A stretch of 64,000 nt of DNA from contig NZ_CP125619.1 in assembly GCF_030053115.1 (NCBI RefSeq), positions 5,568,001 to 5,632,000 on the forward strand, in the 5' to 3' direction. The translations under genes and the position numbers were made by a program. Shown one piece after another: positions 18,077 to 28,037 of the stretch (its first letter is position 1; each line of letters opens with the position of its first letter). The notes beneath the pieces are model-generated. The model was not told where the DNA came from, did not search any database, and saw only the letters and a list, made by a program, of their open reading frames with translations. This DNA comes from Pseudomonas svalbardensis (GTDB lineage: Bacteria; Pseudomonadota; Gammaproteobacteria; Pseudomonadales; Pseudomonadaceae).

Positions 18077-19003
18077 ATGGCGGCGATCCACATCGGTATT
18101 TCAGGCTGGCGCTACACGCCCTGGCGGGGGGATTTCTACCCAAAGGGGCTGACCCACAAGCGCGAATTGCAATTCGCCTCACGGGCGGTCAACAGCATCG
18201 AAATCAATGGATCGTTTTACGCCCTGCAACGGCCCGAACGTTATGCCCAGTGGTACGCCGAAACCCCGAGGGGCTTCGTTTTCAGCATCAAGGCGCCGCG
18301 TTTCATCACCCACATCAGGCGACTGCGGGACGTCCATAAACCCTTGGCGAATTTCTTTGCGTCCGGGGTGCTGGAACTTAAAGAAAAACTCGGTCCGATC
18401 CTCTGGCAATTTCCGCCAAACTTCAAATTCGAAGCCGAGCTGTTCGAAACCTTTCTGGAGCAGTTGCCGCACAACACCGAAGAGGCCGCCGCCCTCGCCC
18501 GCCAGCATGATTCGCACGTGAACGGTCACGCCAGCATGAAGGCCTACGGGAAAAAGCCTTTGCGCCATGCCGTAGAAATCAGAAACGAGAGCTTCGTCGA
18601 CCCCGCCTTCATTCGCCTGCTCAAACGCTATAACGCGGCACTCGTCATCGCCGACACTGCCGGTAAATGGCCGTACCGCGAAGACCTCACCAGCGACTTC
18701 GTTTACCTGCGCCTGCACGGTGCCGAAGAACTTTATGCCAGCGGTTACACCCCCGAGGCGCTGAAACGCTGGGGTGACCGGATCGAGGCTTGGCATCACG
18801 GCCAGCAACCGCCCGACCCGCAGCTGATCGCACCCCGGCAAAAGCCCAAGGCGCGCAAGTCCCGTGAGGTGTTTTGCTACTTCGACAACGACATCAAAGT
18901 CCGCGCGCCCTTCGATGCCCGACGCTTGCTGGAGCGCTTTAATCTGGATAAAGACCTCGCCACCCGTCCCGGTGAACTGGCCGCCGAAGGAGTGCTGTCA
19001 TGA
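18077..19003 (+). CDS. DUF72 (YecE-family) protein
   Basis: A 308-residue protein opening [19 protein letters not shown] with the family hallmark GxSGW, followed by YP...L.Y...F..VEIN-like ([16 protein letters not shown]), [12 protein letters not shown] and the C-terminal [18 protein letters not shown]72 proteins adopt a TIM-barrel fold; their reaction is unknown. A GGAGG precedes the ATG. The stop overlaps the next ATG by 4 bp, making it the first gene of a four-gene coupled operon. Confidence 0.88.
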   Translation: MAAIHIGISGWRYTPWRGDFYPKGLTHKRELQFASRAVNSIEINGSFYALQRPERYAQWYAETPRGFVFSIKAPRFITHIRRLRDVHKPLANFFASGVLELKEKLGPILWQFPPNFKFEAELFETFLEQLPHNTEEAAALARQHDSHVNGHASMKAYGKKPLRHAVEIRNESFVDPAFIRLLKRYNAALVIADTAGKWPYREDLTSDFVYLRLHGAEELYASGYTPEALKRWGDRIEAWHHGQQPPDPQLIAPRQKPKARKSREVFCYFDNDIKVRAPFDARRLLERFNLDKDLATRPGELAAEGVLS

Positions 19004-19797
19004 GCATTTCCGAACCGGTCGGCACCACCGACGAACAGCAAACCATCATCACCTCCGTGCGCCGCTTTACGGTGCTGACGGTCAACACGCACAAGGGGTT
19101 CACCGCGCTCAACCGGCGTTTCATCCTGCCGGAATTGCGCGAAGCGGTGCGCAGCGTGTCCGCCGACGTGGTGTTTTTGCAGGAAGTCCACGGCACCCAC
19201 GAGCATCACCCCCAGCGCTACAACAACTGGCCGGCGATGCCGCAATACGAATTCCTCGCCGACACCCTGTGGCCGCAGTTCGCCTATGGACGCAACGCGG
19301 TCTATCCGGCAGGCGATCACGGCAATGCGCTGCTGTCGAAATTCCAGATCATTCGCCACGACAACCTCGACGTCTCCATCAACGGTCACGAGAACCGCGG
19401 CATCTTGCATTGCGTGCTGCGCCTGCCCGGTGACGGCCGGGAAGTGCATGCCATTTGCGTGCATCTGGGTATTCGCGAAACCCACCGGACTGAACAACTC
19501 AAGTTGCTGGCCCAGCGCCTCGAAGAACTGCCGCGCGATGCCCCGGTGATCGTTGCCGGTGACTTCAACGACTGGCGCCAGCGTGCCGATGCACTGCTCA
19601 CACCCTGCGGTTTACGGGAAGTTTTCGCTGAACTGCACGGCAAACCAGCGCGCAGTTTTCCAGCGCGATTGCCAGCGTTGCGTCTTGACCGCATCTACGT
19701 GCGCAACCTCAAGGCCAGTCATCCGCAAGTGCTGGCCGCGCGGCCCTGGTCACACCTTTCCGACCATGCACCGCTATCGGTGGAGATCGAGCTATGA
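19000..19797 (+). CDS. Endonuclease/exonuclease/phosphatase-family protein (YbhP-like)
   Basis: A 265-residue protein with the EEP fold motifs: TVNTHKGF (Asn/metal-binding region), VFLQEVHG (Glu metal ligand), [23 protein letters not shown] (catalytic Asp and Asn) and [12 protein letters not shown] (catalytic Asp-His). The context next to ClsB and a YbhN-like protein matches E. coli ybhPON, where a role with phospholipid head groups or DNA has been suggested but not settled. Coupled at both ends by 4-bp overlaps. Confidence 0.86.
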   Translation: MSISEPVGTTDEQQTIITSVRRFTVLTVNTHKGFTALNRRFILPELREAVRSVSADVVFLQEVHGTHEHHPQRYNNWPAMPQYEFLADTLWPQFAYGRNAVYPAGDHGNALLSKFQIIRHDNLDVSINGHENRGILHCVLRLPGDGREVHAICVHLGIRETHRTEQLKLLAQRLEELPRDAPVIVAGDFNDWRQRADALLTPCGLREVFAELHGKPARSFPARLPALRLDRIYVRNLKASHPQVLAARPWSHLSDHAPLSVEIEL

Positions 19798-21077
19798 GCA
19801 GCCCATCGATGGATAAAACCAATGTGGAGCACTTATCCACAACCCCGCCGATCCGTGAACCGGGCGTGGTCGACGTCGAATATGGCTGGCAAGGCAACAA
19901 CCGCGTAGAGCTGCTGGAAAACGGCGAAGCGTATTTCCCTCGGGTGTTCGAGGCCATGCGTCAGGCGAAGACTGAAATCCTGCTGGAAACCTTCATTGTG
20001 TTCGAGGACAAGGTCGGTAACGAGCTGCAGGAAGTACTGATCGCCGCCGCTCAACGCGGCGTGCGGATCAGCGCCAGTCTCGATGGCTTTGGCTGCGGTG
20101 AACTGAGCACGGGATACCTCACCGCCCTGAGCGAGGCCGGCGTGCGCATCCAGATTTTCGACCCGGCGCCCAAACATCTGGGCATCCGCACCAACTGGTT
20201 CCGCCGCCTGCACCGCAAGATCGTGGTGGTCGATGGCACGATTGCGTTCATCGGCGGCATCAACTTTTCGGCCGACCATTTGGCTGACTTCGGCCCTGAG
20301 GCCAAGCAGGATTATTCCGTGGAAGTACAAGGCCCGGCGGTGGCCGATATCCATCACTTCGCCTTGCTGCAAAGCGGTCGCCCGGCTCGCGCCAAATACT
20401 GGTGGCAACGCCGCAGGCAACGGCGCTCGGAACTGGCGTTCACCGATCATGACGGCCAGGTTCGCCTGGTGCACCGCGACAACGGCGAACATCCGACCGA
20501 CATCGAAGAGGTTTACCGACAGGTGCTGCGCAGTGCCCAGCGCCGAGTCGTGATCGCCAACGCCTACTTCTTTCCGGGCTATCGCCTGCTGCGCGAGATC
20601 CGCGACGCGGCGCGCCGTGGCGTTGATGTGCGGCTGATCCTGCAAGGTCAGCCCGATATGCTGGTGGCCAAACTTGCCGCGCGCATGACCTATGACTACT
20701 TGCTCAAATCCGGCGTGCAGATTTACGAATATTGCGACCGTCCGCTGCACGGCAAAGTCGCGCTGGTGGATGAGGATTGGAGCACGGTCGGTTCGAGTAA
20801 CCTCGACCCGTTGAGCCTGTCCTTGAACCTGGAAGCCAATGTGTTGATCCGCGATCGCGCCTTCAACCGCGACCTGTTCAAGCGCCTCGAAGACCTGAGT
20901 AACAACCATTGCAAGGTCATGTCCGCAGACAAGTCCCCGCGCGGGCGGGTCTGGCACATGACCGTCGGCTTTCTGGTGTTTCACTTTCTGCGGCACTTCC
21001 CGGCATGGGCCGGTTGGCTGCCGGCGCATAAACCGCGCCTGAAACCTTTTTCCCATTCCGCCGGGAGTGACACCTGA
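19794..21077 (+). CDS. clsB: Cardiolipin synthase B (YbhO type)
   Basis: A 427-residue phospholipase D superfamily enzyme with two HKD motifs: [19 protein letters not shown] (about 140-158) and [19 protein letters not shown] (about 317-335). There is no N-terminal membrane hairpin, as in ClsB/YbhO, which uses phosphatidylglycerol (and possibly phosphatidylethanolamine) to make cardiolipin at the inner membrane. Overlaps its neighbours on both sides. Confidence 0.9.
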   Translation: MSSPSMDKTNVEHLSTTPPIREPGVVDVEYGWQGNNRVELLENGEAYFPRVFEAMRQAKTEILLETFIVFEDKVGNELQEVLIAAAQRGVRISASLDGFGCGELSTGYLTALSEAGVRIQIFDPAPKHLGIRTNWFRRLHRKIVVVDGTIAFIGGINFSADHLADFGPEAKQDYSVEVQGPAVADIHHFALLQSGRPARAKYWWQRRRQRRSELAFTDHDGQVRLVHRDNGEHPTDIEEVYRQVLRSAQRRVVIANAYFFPGYRLLREIRDAARRGVDVRLILQGQPDMLVAKLAARMTYDYLLKSGVQIYEYCDRPLHGKVALVDEDWSTVGSSNLDPLSLSLNLEANVLIRDRAFNRDLFKRLEDLSNNHCKVMSADKSPRGRVWHMTVGFLVFHFLRHFPAWAGWLPAHKPRLKPFSHSAGSDT

Positions 21078-22066
21078 TGAGCCACTCTGATACACAACCG
21101 GTGCCCCACGCCGACACCCCGACCAAATCCCGCTGGAGCCGCTGGAAACGGCCGCTGACAATGCTGTTTTTCCTGGCGCTGATCGTGCTGTTCACGATGC
21201 TTGCCCAGCGCATTGAATGGGATGAAGTGTTCGACAACCTCGCAGATTTCAAGGTGCGCACGCTGATCATCGCGTCTGGTCTGACCTTGGTGAGTTTTCT
21301 GGTTTACGCCTGCTTCGACCTGATCGGCCGTACCTACATTCGCCAGGACCTGACGTGGAAGCAGATCCTGCCGGTGGGGATTATCAGCTATGCCTTCAAC
21401 CTCAATCTGAGCGCTTGGGTCGGCGGTATTGCCATGCGTTATCGGCTGTATTCGCGACTCGGGGTGAGCAAGGGCAACATCGCGAAAATTCTCGGGTTGA
21501 GCCTCGCGACCAACTGGTTCGGTTACATGGTGATTGCCGGTGCGGTGTTCAGCAGCGGGCTGGTGCGAATGCCGCCAGGCTGGAAGCTGAGCACGGGTGC
21601 GTTGCAAGGTGTGGGCGTGTTGTTGCTGCTGGTGGGTGCGGGGTACCTGGCAGCGTGTCAATTTTCCAAGCGACGGGAGTGGGCGATACGCGGGGTGGAA
21701 ATCAACCTGCCGTCCCTGCGCATGGCGGTACTGCAACTGGCCCTCGGGGCGCTGAACTGGTCGCTGATGGCGGCAGTGATTTTCACCTTGCTGCCGAGCA
21801 AGCTGGATTACCCGCTGGTGCTCGGGGTGTTGCTGATCAGCGCGATTGCCGGCGTCATCACGCACATTCCTGCCGGGCTTGGCGTGCTTGAAGCGGTGTT
21901 CGTGGCGCTGCTGCAACATGAAGCGTCCCGAGGCAGCCTGGTGGCCGGATTGCTGGCCTATCGGGCGATTTATTTCATCTTGCCGCTACTGATTACCCTG
22001 GTGATGTACTTGATTGTGGAAGCCAAGGCCAAGTCGATGCGGATCGAGAAGAAACCGAGGCATTAA
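21077..22066 (+). CDS. YbhN-family (UPF0104 / LPG synthase transmembrane domain) membrane protein
   Basis: A 329-residue protein with about eight membrane helices, e.g. MLFFLALIVLFTML and a C-terminal YRAIYFILPLLITLVMYLIV. It has the flippase-domain pattern of MprF/YbhN (SAIAGVITHIPAGLGVLEAVFVALL) but no synthase domain. It may move or bind lipids with the adjacent cardiolipin synthase. The ATG overlaps the clsB TGA by one base. It converges on the hydrolase gene with an 11-bp gap and no obvious terminator. Confidence 0.85.
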   Translation: MSHSDTQPVPHADTPTKSRWSRWKRPLTMLFFLALIVLFTMLAQRIEWDEVFDNLADFKVRTLIIASGLTLVSFLVYACFDLIGRTYIRQDLTWKQILPVGIISYAFNLNLSAWVGGIAMRYRLYSRLGVSKGNIAKILGLSLATNWFGYMVIAGAVFSSGLVRMPPGWKLSTGALQGVGVLLLLVGAGYLAACQFSKRREWAIRGVEINLPSLRMAVLQLALGALNWSLMAAVIFTLLPSKLDYPLVLGVLLISAIAGVITHIPAGLGVLEAVFVALLQHEASRGSLVAGLLAYRAIYFILPLLITLVMYLIVEAKAKSMRIEKKPRH

Positions 22067-22077
22067 CAGCCAAAATT

Positions 22078-22836
22078 TTACGATGACTGAATAATGCTCA
22101 ACCGCTCGCCCACCACCATTTCGGTGATCCAGCCCACCAGGATCGAGGTGTACGCCTGTTGCGAAACGGGCTCACTCAAGGCGTGATCAGCGCCGTCGAT
22201 AATCCGGTGGGTCAGCGAGTGGGTCTGCTGACAGGCAGCGCGGTAGCTCATGATGGTTGCGTGGGGCACATGGTCGTCTGTCTCCGATTCGACCAGCAGC
22301 ACATCCCCGGTGAATTGCGAACAGGCATGCAGCGCACGATTGCTGTCGGCGCGGACTAACGTGCGGCGGTAATCACGTAAATCGAGCTTGTCCAGGTCAC
22401 GTTTGGGCGTGTGCCATTGATCATCGCGATACAGCGCCGGCACCCGCAGCGCCAGCCAGCGCACCGGACGCAATGACGTCAGGATCGAGGCCAGATAACC
22501 GCCATAACTGGTGCCGACTACGGCAATCGCCGATGTATCGAGCGCCGGGTGCGCGAGCAAGCGGTCATACGCCGCCAGCAGGTCGCGCAGGTTGTCTTCG
22601 CGAGTCACTCGACTCAGCGCAATACCGGCCCCGCCGGTATGCCCGCGCAAGTCGAATGTCAGGCACACGCAACCCAAACCGGCGATGCCTTTCGCCCGCT
22701 CCAGGTCTCGCTCCTGACTGCCGCCCCAACCGTGCACAAAGAGCACGCCGGGCACTTTCGATTTGGGACTGAGAAAGGTCCCGATCATCTGTTCATCGTC
22801 GATGTCGATTTGAATGGTTTCGCTTCTAGCCGTCAT
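22078..22836 (-). CDS. Alpha/beta hydrolase (dienelactone hydrolase/prolyl oligopeptidase-like)
   Basis: A 252-residue protein with VLFVHGWGGS (oxyanion region), nucleophile elbow VVGTSYGGYLAS, an Asp-bearing VESETDDHVPH loop and catalytic His in DGADHALSEP. The substrate cannot be read from sequence. The start overlaps the end of the DUF3182 gene upstream (11 bp), so the two form an operon. Confidence 0.85.
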   Translation of the reverse strand: MTARSETIQIDIDDEQMIGTFLSPKSKVPGVLFVHGWGGSQERDLERAKGIAGLGCVCLTFDLRGHTGGAGIALSRVTREDNLRDLLAAYDRLLAHPALDTSAIAVVGTSYGGYLASILTSLRPVRWLALRVPALYRDDQWHTPKRDLDKLDLRDYRRTLVRADSNRALHACSQFTGDVLLVESETDDHVPHATIMSYRAACQQTHSLTHRIIDGADHALSEPVSQQAYTSILVGWITEMVVGERLSIIQSS

Positions 22837-23935
22837 AGGATTTAACCGTTACGTACTTGAGGAGAAAGTCACTGCTTTGCGCTGGCCCGCGATACACCTC
22901 GATGGCGTCCGCCGGCAGCGGCTGGTCGATGTAGGTCTCGACCGAAGACACGCGAATAGCACGCATCCCGGGGTCGTTGACGAAGCTTTGCAAGGCGGCG
23001 ACTTCGGCACTGCTGGCACCGCCCATCCGCCAGGACTGCTCGAGCACGCCGCTGCGCTGTTTGCCATTACTGTCCACACCTTGGGCGATGTCGTAGTTGC
23101 GCCGCGAGGCGTAGAAACCGGGATAAGCCTCATCCGCGGCACGGTCGAACACTTGCGCCTGACGGATCGCCAGCCGCACATCGTCCGGCAGTTCCAATTC
23201 GAGCAAATCGTCGTATTGCCCCCGCACTACCAGCAGGTTAGACCCTCCATAAACCTGCTCCCCCTGACCGTCTTCGGTCAAGTATTGATCACCGCAATAA
23301 CTCAGCACCGTGTCGCCGATAAAACTCTGACCGACGCTGTGGGTGATCACTTGGTCCAGGTCCTGCTCCAGCACCACGCCTTCAGTGAACAGCGCTTTGG
23401 CATCGGGTCTGGCGAGGATGGCATCGAACTGGTCGAGGCTTTTGATCACTTCCTGACCGCGTCCGGCGCAGGCATGAATCGGCTTGATGCGGATCGGCCC
23501 GCTGTAGAGCAAATGCTCCGCCGCAGGACGCGCATCGTCCATGGAAAAAACACTGAGGCCGTCGAGCACCACACTGCGCACACGTTCGGAAAACAACGGT
23601 GACCAGCCTTCCGGAGCGTGAGCATTTTTGTTGCGCAACCCGTGACTGATGGCTTTGGTGCAGATGAAATCATGGTCGACATAACCGCCCCACAAATCCT
23701 CCGGCCCCTTGACGCACAATTGCCGGGCGGCAGCGACGCCAACAAGCGTCTGGGTCGGCAACAGATAAAGGTCTCGACCGTTGTGCAGCTCCGGGTCGTA
23801 ACTGCCGCCGTAATTAAGCCCCAGGATCTGTGCCAGCCAACGGGCCAGCGCACGATTGGTTTCCACTTCGTGCAACGGAGCCTCGGGGCGCACGGAATGG
23901 GCCACCACCAGTTTCTTGCGATTTGCTGGGGTCAT
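22826..23935 (-). CDS. DUF3182 family protein, ATP-grasp-like
   Basis: A 369-residue protein beginning MTPANRKKLVVAHSVRPEAPLHEVETNRALARWLA. It contains SGPIRIKPIHACAGRGQEVI (Gly-rich, lysine-bearing loop) and EGVVLEQDLDQVITHSVGQSFIGDTVLSYCGDQYL, spacing reminiscent of ATP-grasp ligases; that resemblance is my inference. Function unknown. Coupled to the downstream alpha/beta hydrolase. Confidence 0.78.
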   Translation of the reverse strand: MTPANRKKLVVAHSVRPEAPLHEVETNRALARWLAQILGLNYGGSYDPELHNGRDLYLLPTQTLVGVAAARQLCVKGPEDLWGGYVDHDFICTKAISHGLRNKNAHAPEGWSPLFSERVRSVVLDGLSVFSMDDARPAAEHLLYSGPIRIKPIHACAGRGQEVIKSLDQFDAILARPDAKALFTEGVVLEQDLDQVITHSVGQSFIGDTVLSYCGDQYLTEDGQGEQVYGGSNLLVVRGQYDDLLELELPDDVRLAIRQAQVFDRAADEAYPGFYASRRNYDIAQGVDSNGKQRSGVLEQSWRMGGASSAEVAALQSFVNDPGMRAIRVSSVETYIDQPLPADAIEVYRGPAQSSDFLLKYVTVKSYDG

Positions 23936-24112
23936 GCGTCCCCCTTCAATCTGCGCTTGTTGAATGTAGTTAAAGGGGTGCAGAGATCAGGCCAAGGAGG
24001 GCCGAAGACAAACGTTTTTCAAATCAGCCAGTTGCGAAAAACGTGATGGCACCGTGCCTGCTTGATTCTGCACGACAAGGGATACAACTCTGGCATTTTG
24101 CACGACTGACGC

Positions 24113-25099
24113 TCATCCCTGACTAGCTCCCACCCCAAACCGTGTCCGGTATTCACTTGGCGCCAACCCGGTAATCTTCTTGAACGTCGCCCGAAAGGCA
24201 CTCGGATCCTGATAACCCACCGTCCAGGCAATGTGATCGATGGTGCCGTTGGTGAACTCGAGCATTTCCCGGGCCTTGCCGACTCGCAGGTGCTGGCAGT
24301 ACTCAGTGGATTTGAGTCCGGTTGCCACACGAAATCGACGCAGGAACGTGCGCTCTTCCAGCCCGGCCCGCTCGGCCATCGTCGCCACCGACACATCGGT
24401 CGCTCCGGTGCTCTGCAGCCAATGCTGGACCTTGAGAATCGAAGCATCTCCATGGCTAAGAATGGGCGAAAAATTGCTGCCGCATTCACTTGCGCTGTCG
24501 CTGTGTTCCACCACCAAAAACCGCGCGGTACCAATGGCGATGCTTGGCCCCAGCAGACGGTTGACCAGGCGCAAGCCCAGTTCGGACCAGGCCATCAGCC
24601 CGGCGGTCGTGATCAGGTCGCCGTCGTCAACGATGGGAGTGTCAGCCTTGAGCTTGATCGCCGGATAACGCTCGGCGAAGGCTTTGGCCGAGGTCCAGTG
24701 AGTAGTGGCGCTACGGCCGTCGAGCAGGCCGCTCTCGGCCAACAGAATCGACCCCACACAAACCCCGCCGAGTGTCGCGCCATTGGCATGTTGCTGACGC
24801 AGCCAGCGAATGAGCCCCTGCGGTGCCAGACCTTCGGAAAAACCGGCAATCGACGGCGGGATCAACACCGCCACCAACGCGCCGTCCGGAGCGGGATGAC
24901 TGTCGTAAACCCGCTTGGGCGCCTGATCGCCATCAACCTGCCAATGGCTGACCCGCAGCAACGGCAACTGCGCCGCCTGATGCTCGGCGGCAATCCGGTT
25001 CGCCACCCCGAACAAGTCCGTCAATCCATGCACCGCCGCCATCTGCGCACCGGGATAGATCAGCACGCCCAACTCGGCGATTGCCCTTTCTGCGTCCAT
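24113..25099 (-). CDS. GlxA-family transcriptional regulator (DJ-1/PfpI domain plus AraC DNA-binding domain)
   Basis: A 328-residue protein starting MDAERAIAELGVLIYPG (25097-25099); an AAGGGGGA lies upstream. Residues about 8-190 form a DJ-1/glutamine-amidotransferase-like ligand domain, with GGVCVGSILLAESGLLDGRSATTHW. Residues about 220-320 are an AraC helix-turn-helix pair (ATMAERAGLEERTFLRRF and IDHIAWTVGYQDPSAFRATFKKITGLAPSEYR). It is divergent from the isochorismatase-like gene 101 bp away, which it probably controls. Confidence 0.9.
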   Translation of the reverse strand: MDAERAIAELGVLIYPGAQMAAVHGLTDLFGVANRIAAEHQAAQLPLLRVSHWQVDGDQAPKRVYDSHPAPDGALVAVLIPPSIAGFSEGLAPQGLIRWLRQQHANGATLGGVCVGSILLAESGLLDGRSATTHWTSAKAFAERYPAIKLKADTPIVDDGDLITTAGLMAWSELGLRLVNRLLGPSIAIGTARFLVVEHSDSASECGSNFSPILSHGDASILKVQHWLQSTGATDVSVATMAERAGLEERTFLRRFRVATGLKSTEYCQHLRVGKAREMLEFTNGTIDHIAWTVGYQDPSAFRATFKKITGLAPSEYRTRFGVGASQG

Positions 25100-25200
25100 T
25101 GTCAGTTTTCCCCCTTCTATTGTCGGTGCGGCCAATCCTCGGACGGCCTGCCAGACCCAATACTTCATTCCACACCAACAAGCATTTCGAGGAAACAGTC

Positions 25201-25755
25201 ATGGCCAAGCACGCACTCATCGTAGTCGATATCCAAAACGACTACTTCCCCCAAGGCAAGTGGCCGCTGGTCGGCGCCGACGCCGCCGCGGGCAACGCCG
25301 TTCGTCTGCTCAAAGCTTTCCGCGATGCCGGTGATTCGGTGGTGCACATCCGCCACGAATTCACCTCCGACGAAGCGCCCTTTTTCACTCCAGGCTCCGA
25401 GGGCGCGAAGCTGCACCCTAAAGTCCTCAACCGCGCCGACGAACCGGTCGTGCTCAAACACTTCGTCAACTCGTTCCGCAAAACCGAACTACAGTCAATC
25501 CTCGACGAGCAAGGCATCAAGGAACTGGTCGTCGTCGGCAGCATGAGCCACATGTGTGTCGACGGCATCACTCGCGCGGCTGCCGATATGGGCTATACCG
25601 TCACGGTGATCCACGACGCCTGTGCCTCCCGTGATCTGGAGTTCAACGGCGTCACCGTTCCGGCAGCCCACGTTCATGCCGCCTTCATGTCGGCCCTGGG
25701 TTTTGCCTACGCCAGCGTGGTGTCCACCGACGAATTTCTCGCGGCCAGTCGCTAA
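25201..25755 (+). CDS. Isochorismatase-family cysteine hydrolase
   Basis: A 184-residue protein with the family catalytic triad: Asp10 in IVVDIQNDYF, Lys86 in VVLKHFVNSF and Cys119 in GSMSHMCVDG, plus the cis-peptide region just before the Cys. Members hydrolyse amides such as nicotinamide or N-carbamoylsarcosine; the substrate here is unknown. A GAGGA lies seven bases upstream of the ATG. It is divergent from the GlxA-type regulator and followed by a strong terminator. Confidence 0.88.
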   Translation: MAKHALIVVDIQNDYFPQGKWPLVGADAAAGNAVRLLKAFRDAGDSVVHIRHEFTSDEAPFFTPGSEGAKLHPKVLNRADEPVVLKHFVNSFRKTELQSILDEQGIKELVVVGSMSHMCVDGITRAAADMGYTVTVIHDACASRDLEFNGVTVPAAHVHAAFMSALGFAYASVVSTDEFLAASR

Positions 25756-25781
25756 CGCCCCCTGAAACAACTCGATAAACA

Positions 25782-25816
25782 AAAGGCCCGCCGCGCTTTC
25801 GCGTTGTGGGCCTTTG
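25782..25816 (+). terminator. Intrinsic terminator after the isochorismatase-like gene
   Basis: AAAGGCCC and GGGCCTTT form the stem, with an inner CGCG pairing in the loop. It insulates the downstream stress operon promoter. Confidence 0.8.
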
Positions 25817-25836
25817 CGTTTCCGGTCGCTAAAAAT

Positions 25837-25895
25837 CTCACGCGTGAGCTATTGAGAGGTGTAAAAAATCACTGTAGTGTTTCTCACGCGTGAGA
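25837..25895 (+). promoter_or_regulatory. Promoter bracketed by two identical palindromes, stress operon
   Basis: The 12-bp palindrome CTCACGCGTGAG occurs at 25837-25848 and 25883-25894, the second extended to 14 bp (TCTCACGCGTGAGA). Between them are TTGAGA (25852-25857) and TAGTGT (25875-25880), 17 bp apart, a sigma70-like promoter. The first palindrome would lie just upstream of -35 and the second around +1. Two operators centred 46 bp apart suggest a repressor that blocks polymerase, perhaps cooperatively. Confidence 0.7.
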
Positions 25896-25916
25896 TTTCA
25901 CAACGGAGTCACCAGT

Positions 25917-26606
25917 ATGAAAAGCCGCTCTCCATCAGGTCCGCCTGCCGAGCCTGATACCGATACCGCGAGCAGCAAGGGAGAGCGCTCGAAACCGTCC
26001 GCGAAAAAACCGTCGAGCTTCTACATGAAGCAGATGCGCGCGGGCCTGGGTGCCGCCGGTTATGTGAAACACGAGACTTGGGTGCTTCCCGAAAACCGAA
26101 GCCTGCTCAAGCAGATGGAGAAACAGCTACGCCAACCGATCCTGGCTGGCTCATTCATGTCGGAGAATTACATGAGCGCAGGTAACAACTGGAACATCGA
26201 TCGCCTCTACAGTGCCCTTCAGGCCCTCGACGAAGTGGTTTCGAACGACATCACCCTCTCCCTCGTTCAAGGCTCCGATTCCAGCATCAAGCTGGAAATG
26301 AACGATTTCGGTGGCTTGCCGATTTACATCGCCGTGGTTGGCGATCAGGTCATCGTGGATACCGTTCTGGTTGATGTCGAGTCCATCAACGACGTACCGG
26401 CATTCAACGATGCCGTTCTGCGCAGCCGGGAAATGTTCCCGCTGTCCTCGATCGGTATCGAGTCCATGCCCAACGGGCAGATCGTTTACAACATGTTCGG
26501 CGCACTGAGCTCCGACTCCAGCCTGACCAACGTCGTGACCGAGGTCAAAACCCTTGTCGACAACGTCCAGCGCGCCAGCGAAGCCTTTGAACGTTTCTTC
26601 ATCTAA
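25917..26606 (+). CDS. yjfI: YjfI-family protein (DUF2170)
   Basis: A 229-residue protein from ATG 25917 with GGAG eight bases upstream. A charged, Ser/Pro-rich N-terminus ends in KPSSFYMKQMRAGLGAAGYVKHETWVLPENRSLLKQMEKQLRQP, which resembles a DNA-binding ribbon-helix-helix-like segment (inference). The C-terminal about 140 residues match the DUF2170 fold. First gene of an operon equivalent to E. coli yjfIJKLMC, and the only member with a plausible regulatory N-terminus, so it may bind the upstream palindromes. Confidence 0.82.
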   Translation: MKSRSPSGPPAEPDTDTASSKGERSKPSAKKPSSFYMKQMRAGLGAAGYVKHETWVLPENRSLLKQMEKQLRQPILAGSFMSENYMSAGNNWNIDRLYSALQALDEVVSNDITLSLVQGSDSSIKLEMNDFGGLPIYIAVVGDQVIVDTVLVDVESINDVPAFNDAVLRSREMFPLSSIGIESMPNGQIVYNMFGALSSDSSLTNVVTEVKTLVDNVQRASEAFERFFI

Positions 26607-26630
26607 TTTTTCGGGAACAGGAAATATCCA

Positions 26631-27329
26631 ATGACTCAGTCCATCTGGAGCAAATTGTTCACCGCGCTGCGTGGCGGTGCCAATGAAGTCGGCGAATCAA
26701 TCGTCGATCAACAGGCCCTGCGCATCCTCGACCAGGAAATCCGCGATGCTGACAGCGCCCTGGCCAATGCCAAGCGTGAGTTGGTCACCATCATGGCCAA
26801 GCACAAGCTGTCGGCTGATCGTGTGGCCGAGCACAACGCCAAGATCAAGGACCTCGAATCCAAGGCCATGGCCGCGATCCAGGCCAACCGCGAAGACCTG
26901 GCGTTGGAAGTGGCCGAAGCCATTTCGACCCTGACCAATGAGCTTGATGTCGAGCAAAAGCAGGCCACCGAATTCGGCGGTTACGCGGACAACATGCGCA
27001 AAGACATTACCAAGGCCGAAAGCCGCATCAAAAGCCTGCGCCAGCAAGTGGACATGGCCAAGGCCCGCGAAAGCGTACAGAAAGCCCAGGTCAGCGCTTC
27101 GATCGCCAGTGGCGGCGCCAACGGCAAGCTGGAAACCGCCGTCGGTACACTGAACCGCCTGCAGGCCAAGCAGCAGCAACGCGCCGCTGAACTGGAAGCC
27201 CAGGATCAACTGGCCGATGCATCGACCGGTACTGATCTGGAACGCAAACTGCGCGAAGCCGGCATTACCCCGGATTCGGGCAGCGCCAACGCAATCCTGG
27301 ATCGGCTGAAGAAAAAATCAGCCGAGTAA
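26631..27329 (+). CDS. yjfJ: PspA/IM30 family protein (YjfJ-like)
   Basis: A 232-residue, almost wholly helical coiled-coil protein (MTQSIWSKLFTALRGGANEVGESIVDQQALRILDQEIRDADSAL...). The amphipathic N-terminal helix and long hairpin are the PspA/ESCRT-III layout that coats damaged membranes. The family position after yjfI and before DUF2491/DUF350/DUF1190/YjfC genes fits E. coli yjfJ. A terminator-like hairpin follows, so PspA may be made in excess over later products. Confidence 0.9.
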   Translation: MTQSIWSKLFTALRGGANEVGESIVDQQALRILDQEIRDADSALANAKRELVTIMAKHKLSADRVAEHNAKIKDLESKAMAAIQANREDLALEVAEAISTLTNELDVEQKQATEFGGYADNMRKDITKAESRIKSLRQQVDMAKARESVQKAQVSASIASGGANGKLETAVGTLNRLQAKQQQRAAELEAQDQLADASTGTDLERKLREAGITPDSGSANAILDRLKKKSAE

Positions 27330-27352
27330 CCGGGCCGGGCGCAAGCTGAACA

Positions 27353-27382
27353 GGAAGGGCATTCATTGCCCTTCCTTTTTTT
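27353..27382 (+). terminator. Internal terminator after the pspA-like gene
   Basis: GGAAGGGC (27353-27360) pairs with GCCCTTCC (27368-27375), followed by seven T residues. It lies between two genes of the same operon with only 19 bp before the next ATG, so it likely attenuates rather than fully stops transcription. Confidence 0.8.
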
Positions 27383-27400
27383 GTCGAGTAGAGGTCAAGG

Positions 27401-27964
27401 ATGGATGCCCTGAAGGGTTTCAAGACAATTGCCGGCCTGGCAATCCTCATGGTCGCGCTGCAAGTACTCAACACCGCGACCGGCTACAGCCTTGTTGCAT
27501 TTGGCCTGGCCCCAAGGACATTGCACGGTCTGCTCGGCATCATTACCTCGCCTTTTCTGCACGCGTCCTTTGCGCACCTGAGCGCCAACCTGATTCCCTT
27601 TTTGATCCTCGGCACGTTGGTCATTGTCGATGGGCTCAATCGCTTCATCGCCGTGAGCGCGATCATCATTGGCCTGGGCGGCTTGCTGGTCTGGCTGTTC
27701 GGGTTTTCCGGGATGCACATCGGTGCCAGCGGATGGGTGTTCGGGCTGTGGGCGTACATTCTGTCGCGCGCCTGGTTCCAGCACAGTTGGGGTAACCTGA
27801 TCACGGCCGCGGTCGTCGCCCTACTGTATGGCGGCTTGGTGTTTGGCTTCCTTCCACGCCAGGGGGTTTCCTTCGAAGGCCATATCGCTGGGGCATTCGC
27901 CGGATTTATTGCGGCCAAGGTACTTCTCTCGACGCCCGGCAACAGGTTTAATGCCGCCCGGTAA
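27401..27964 (+). CDS. Rhomboid-family intramembrane serine protease
   Basis: A 187-residue protein with about six membrane helices. The rhomboid signature is complete: HxxxN (His59, Asn63 in FAHLSANL), catalytic Ser110 in GASG and catalytic His161 in FEGHIAGAF. It should cut transmembrane substrates. It is an addition to the yjf-type operon between the PspA-like and potassium channel genes and may process an envelope protein during stress (inference). Confidence 0.88.
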   Translation: MDALKGFKTIAGLAILMVALQVLNTATGYSLVAFGLAPRTLHGLLGIITSPFLHASFAHLSANLIPFLILGTLVIVDGLNRFIAVSAIIIGLGGLLVWLFGFSGMHIGASGWVFGLWAYILSRAWFQHSWGNLITAAVVALLYGGLVFGFLPRQGVSFEGHIAGAFAGFIAAKVLLSTPGNRFNAAR

Positions 27965-28037
27965 AGGCAATTGAACGTTCAGGAGTTCGGGCCTGCGCAT
28001 TGCCAGGAACGAGTCATCCCACGGAGTCAGGGACGTC

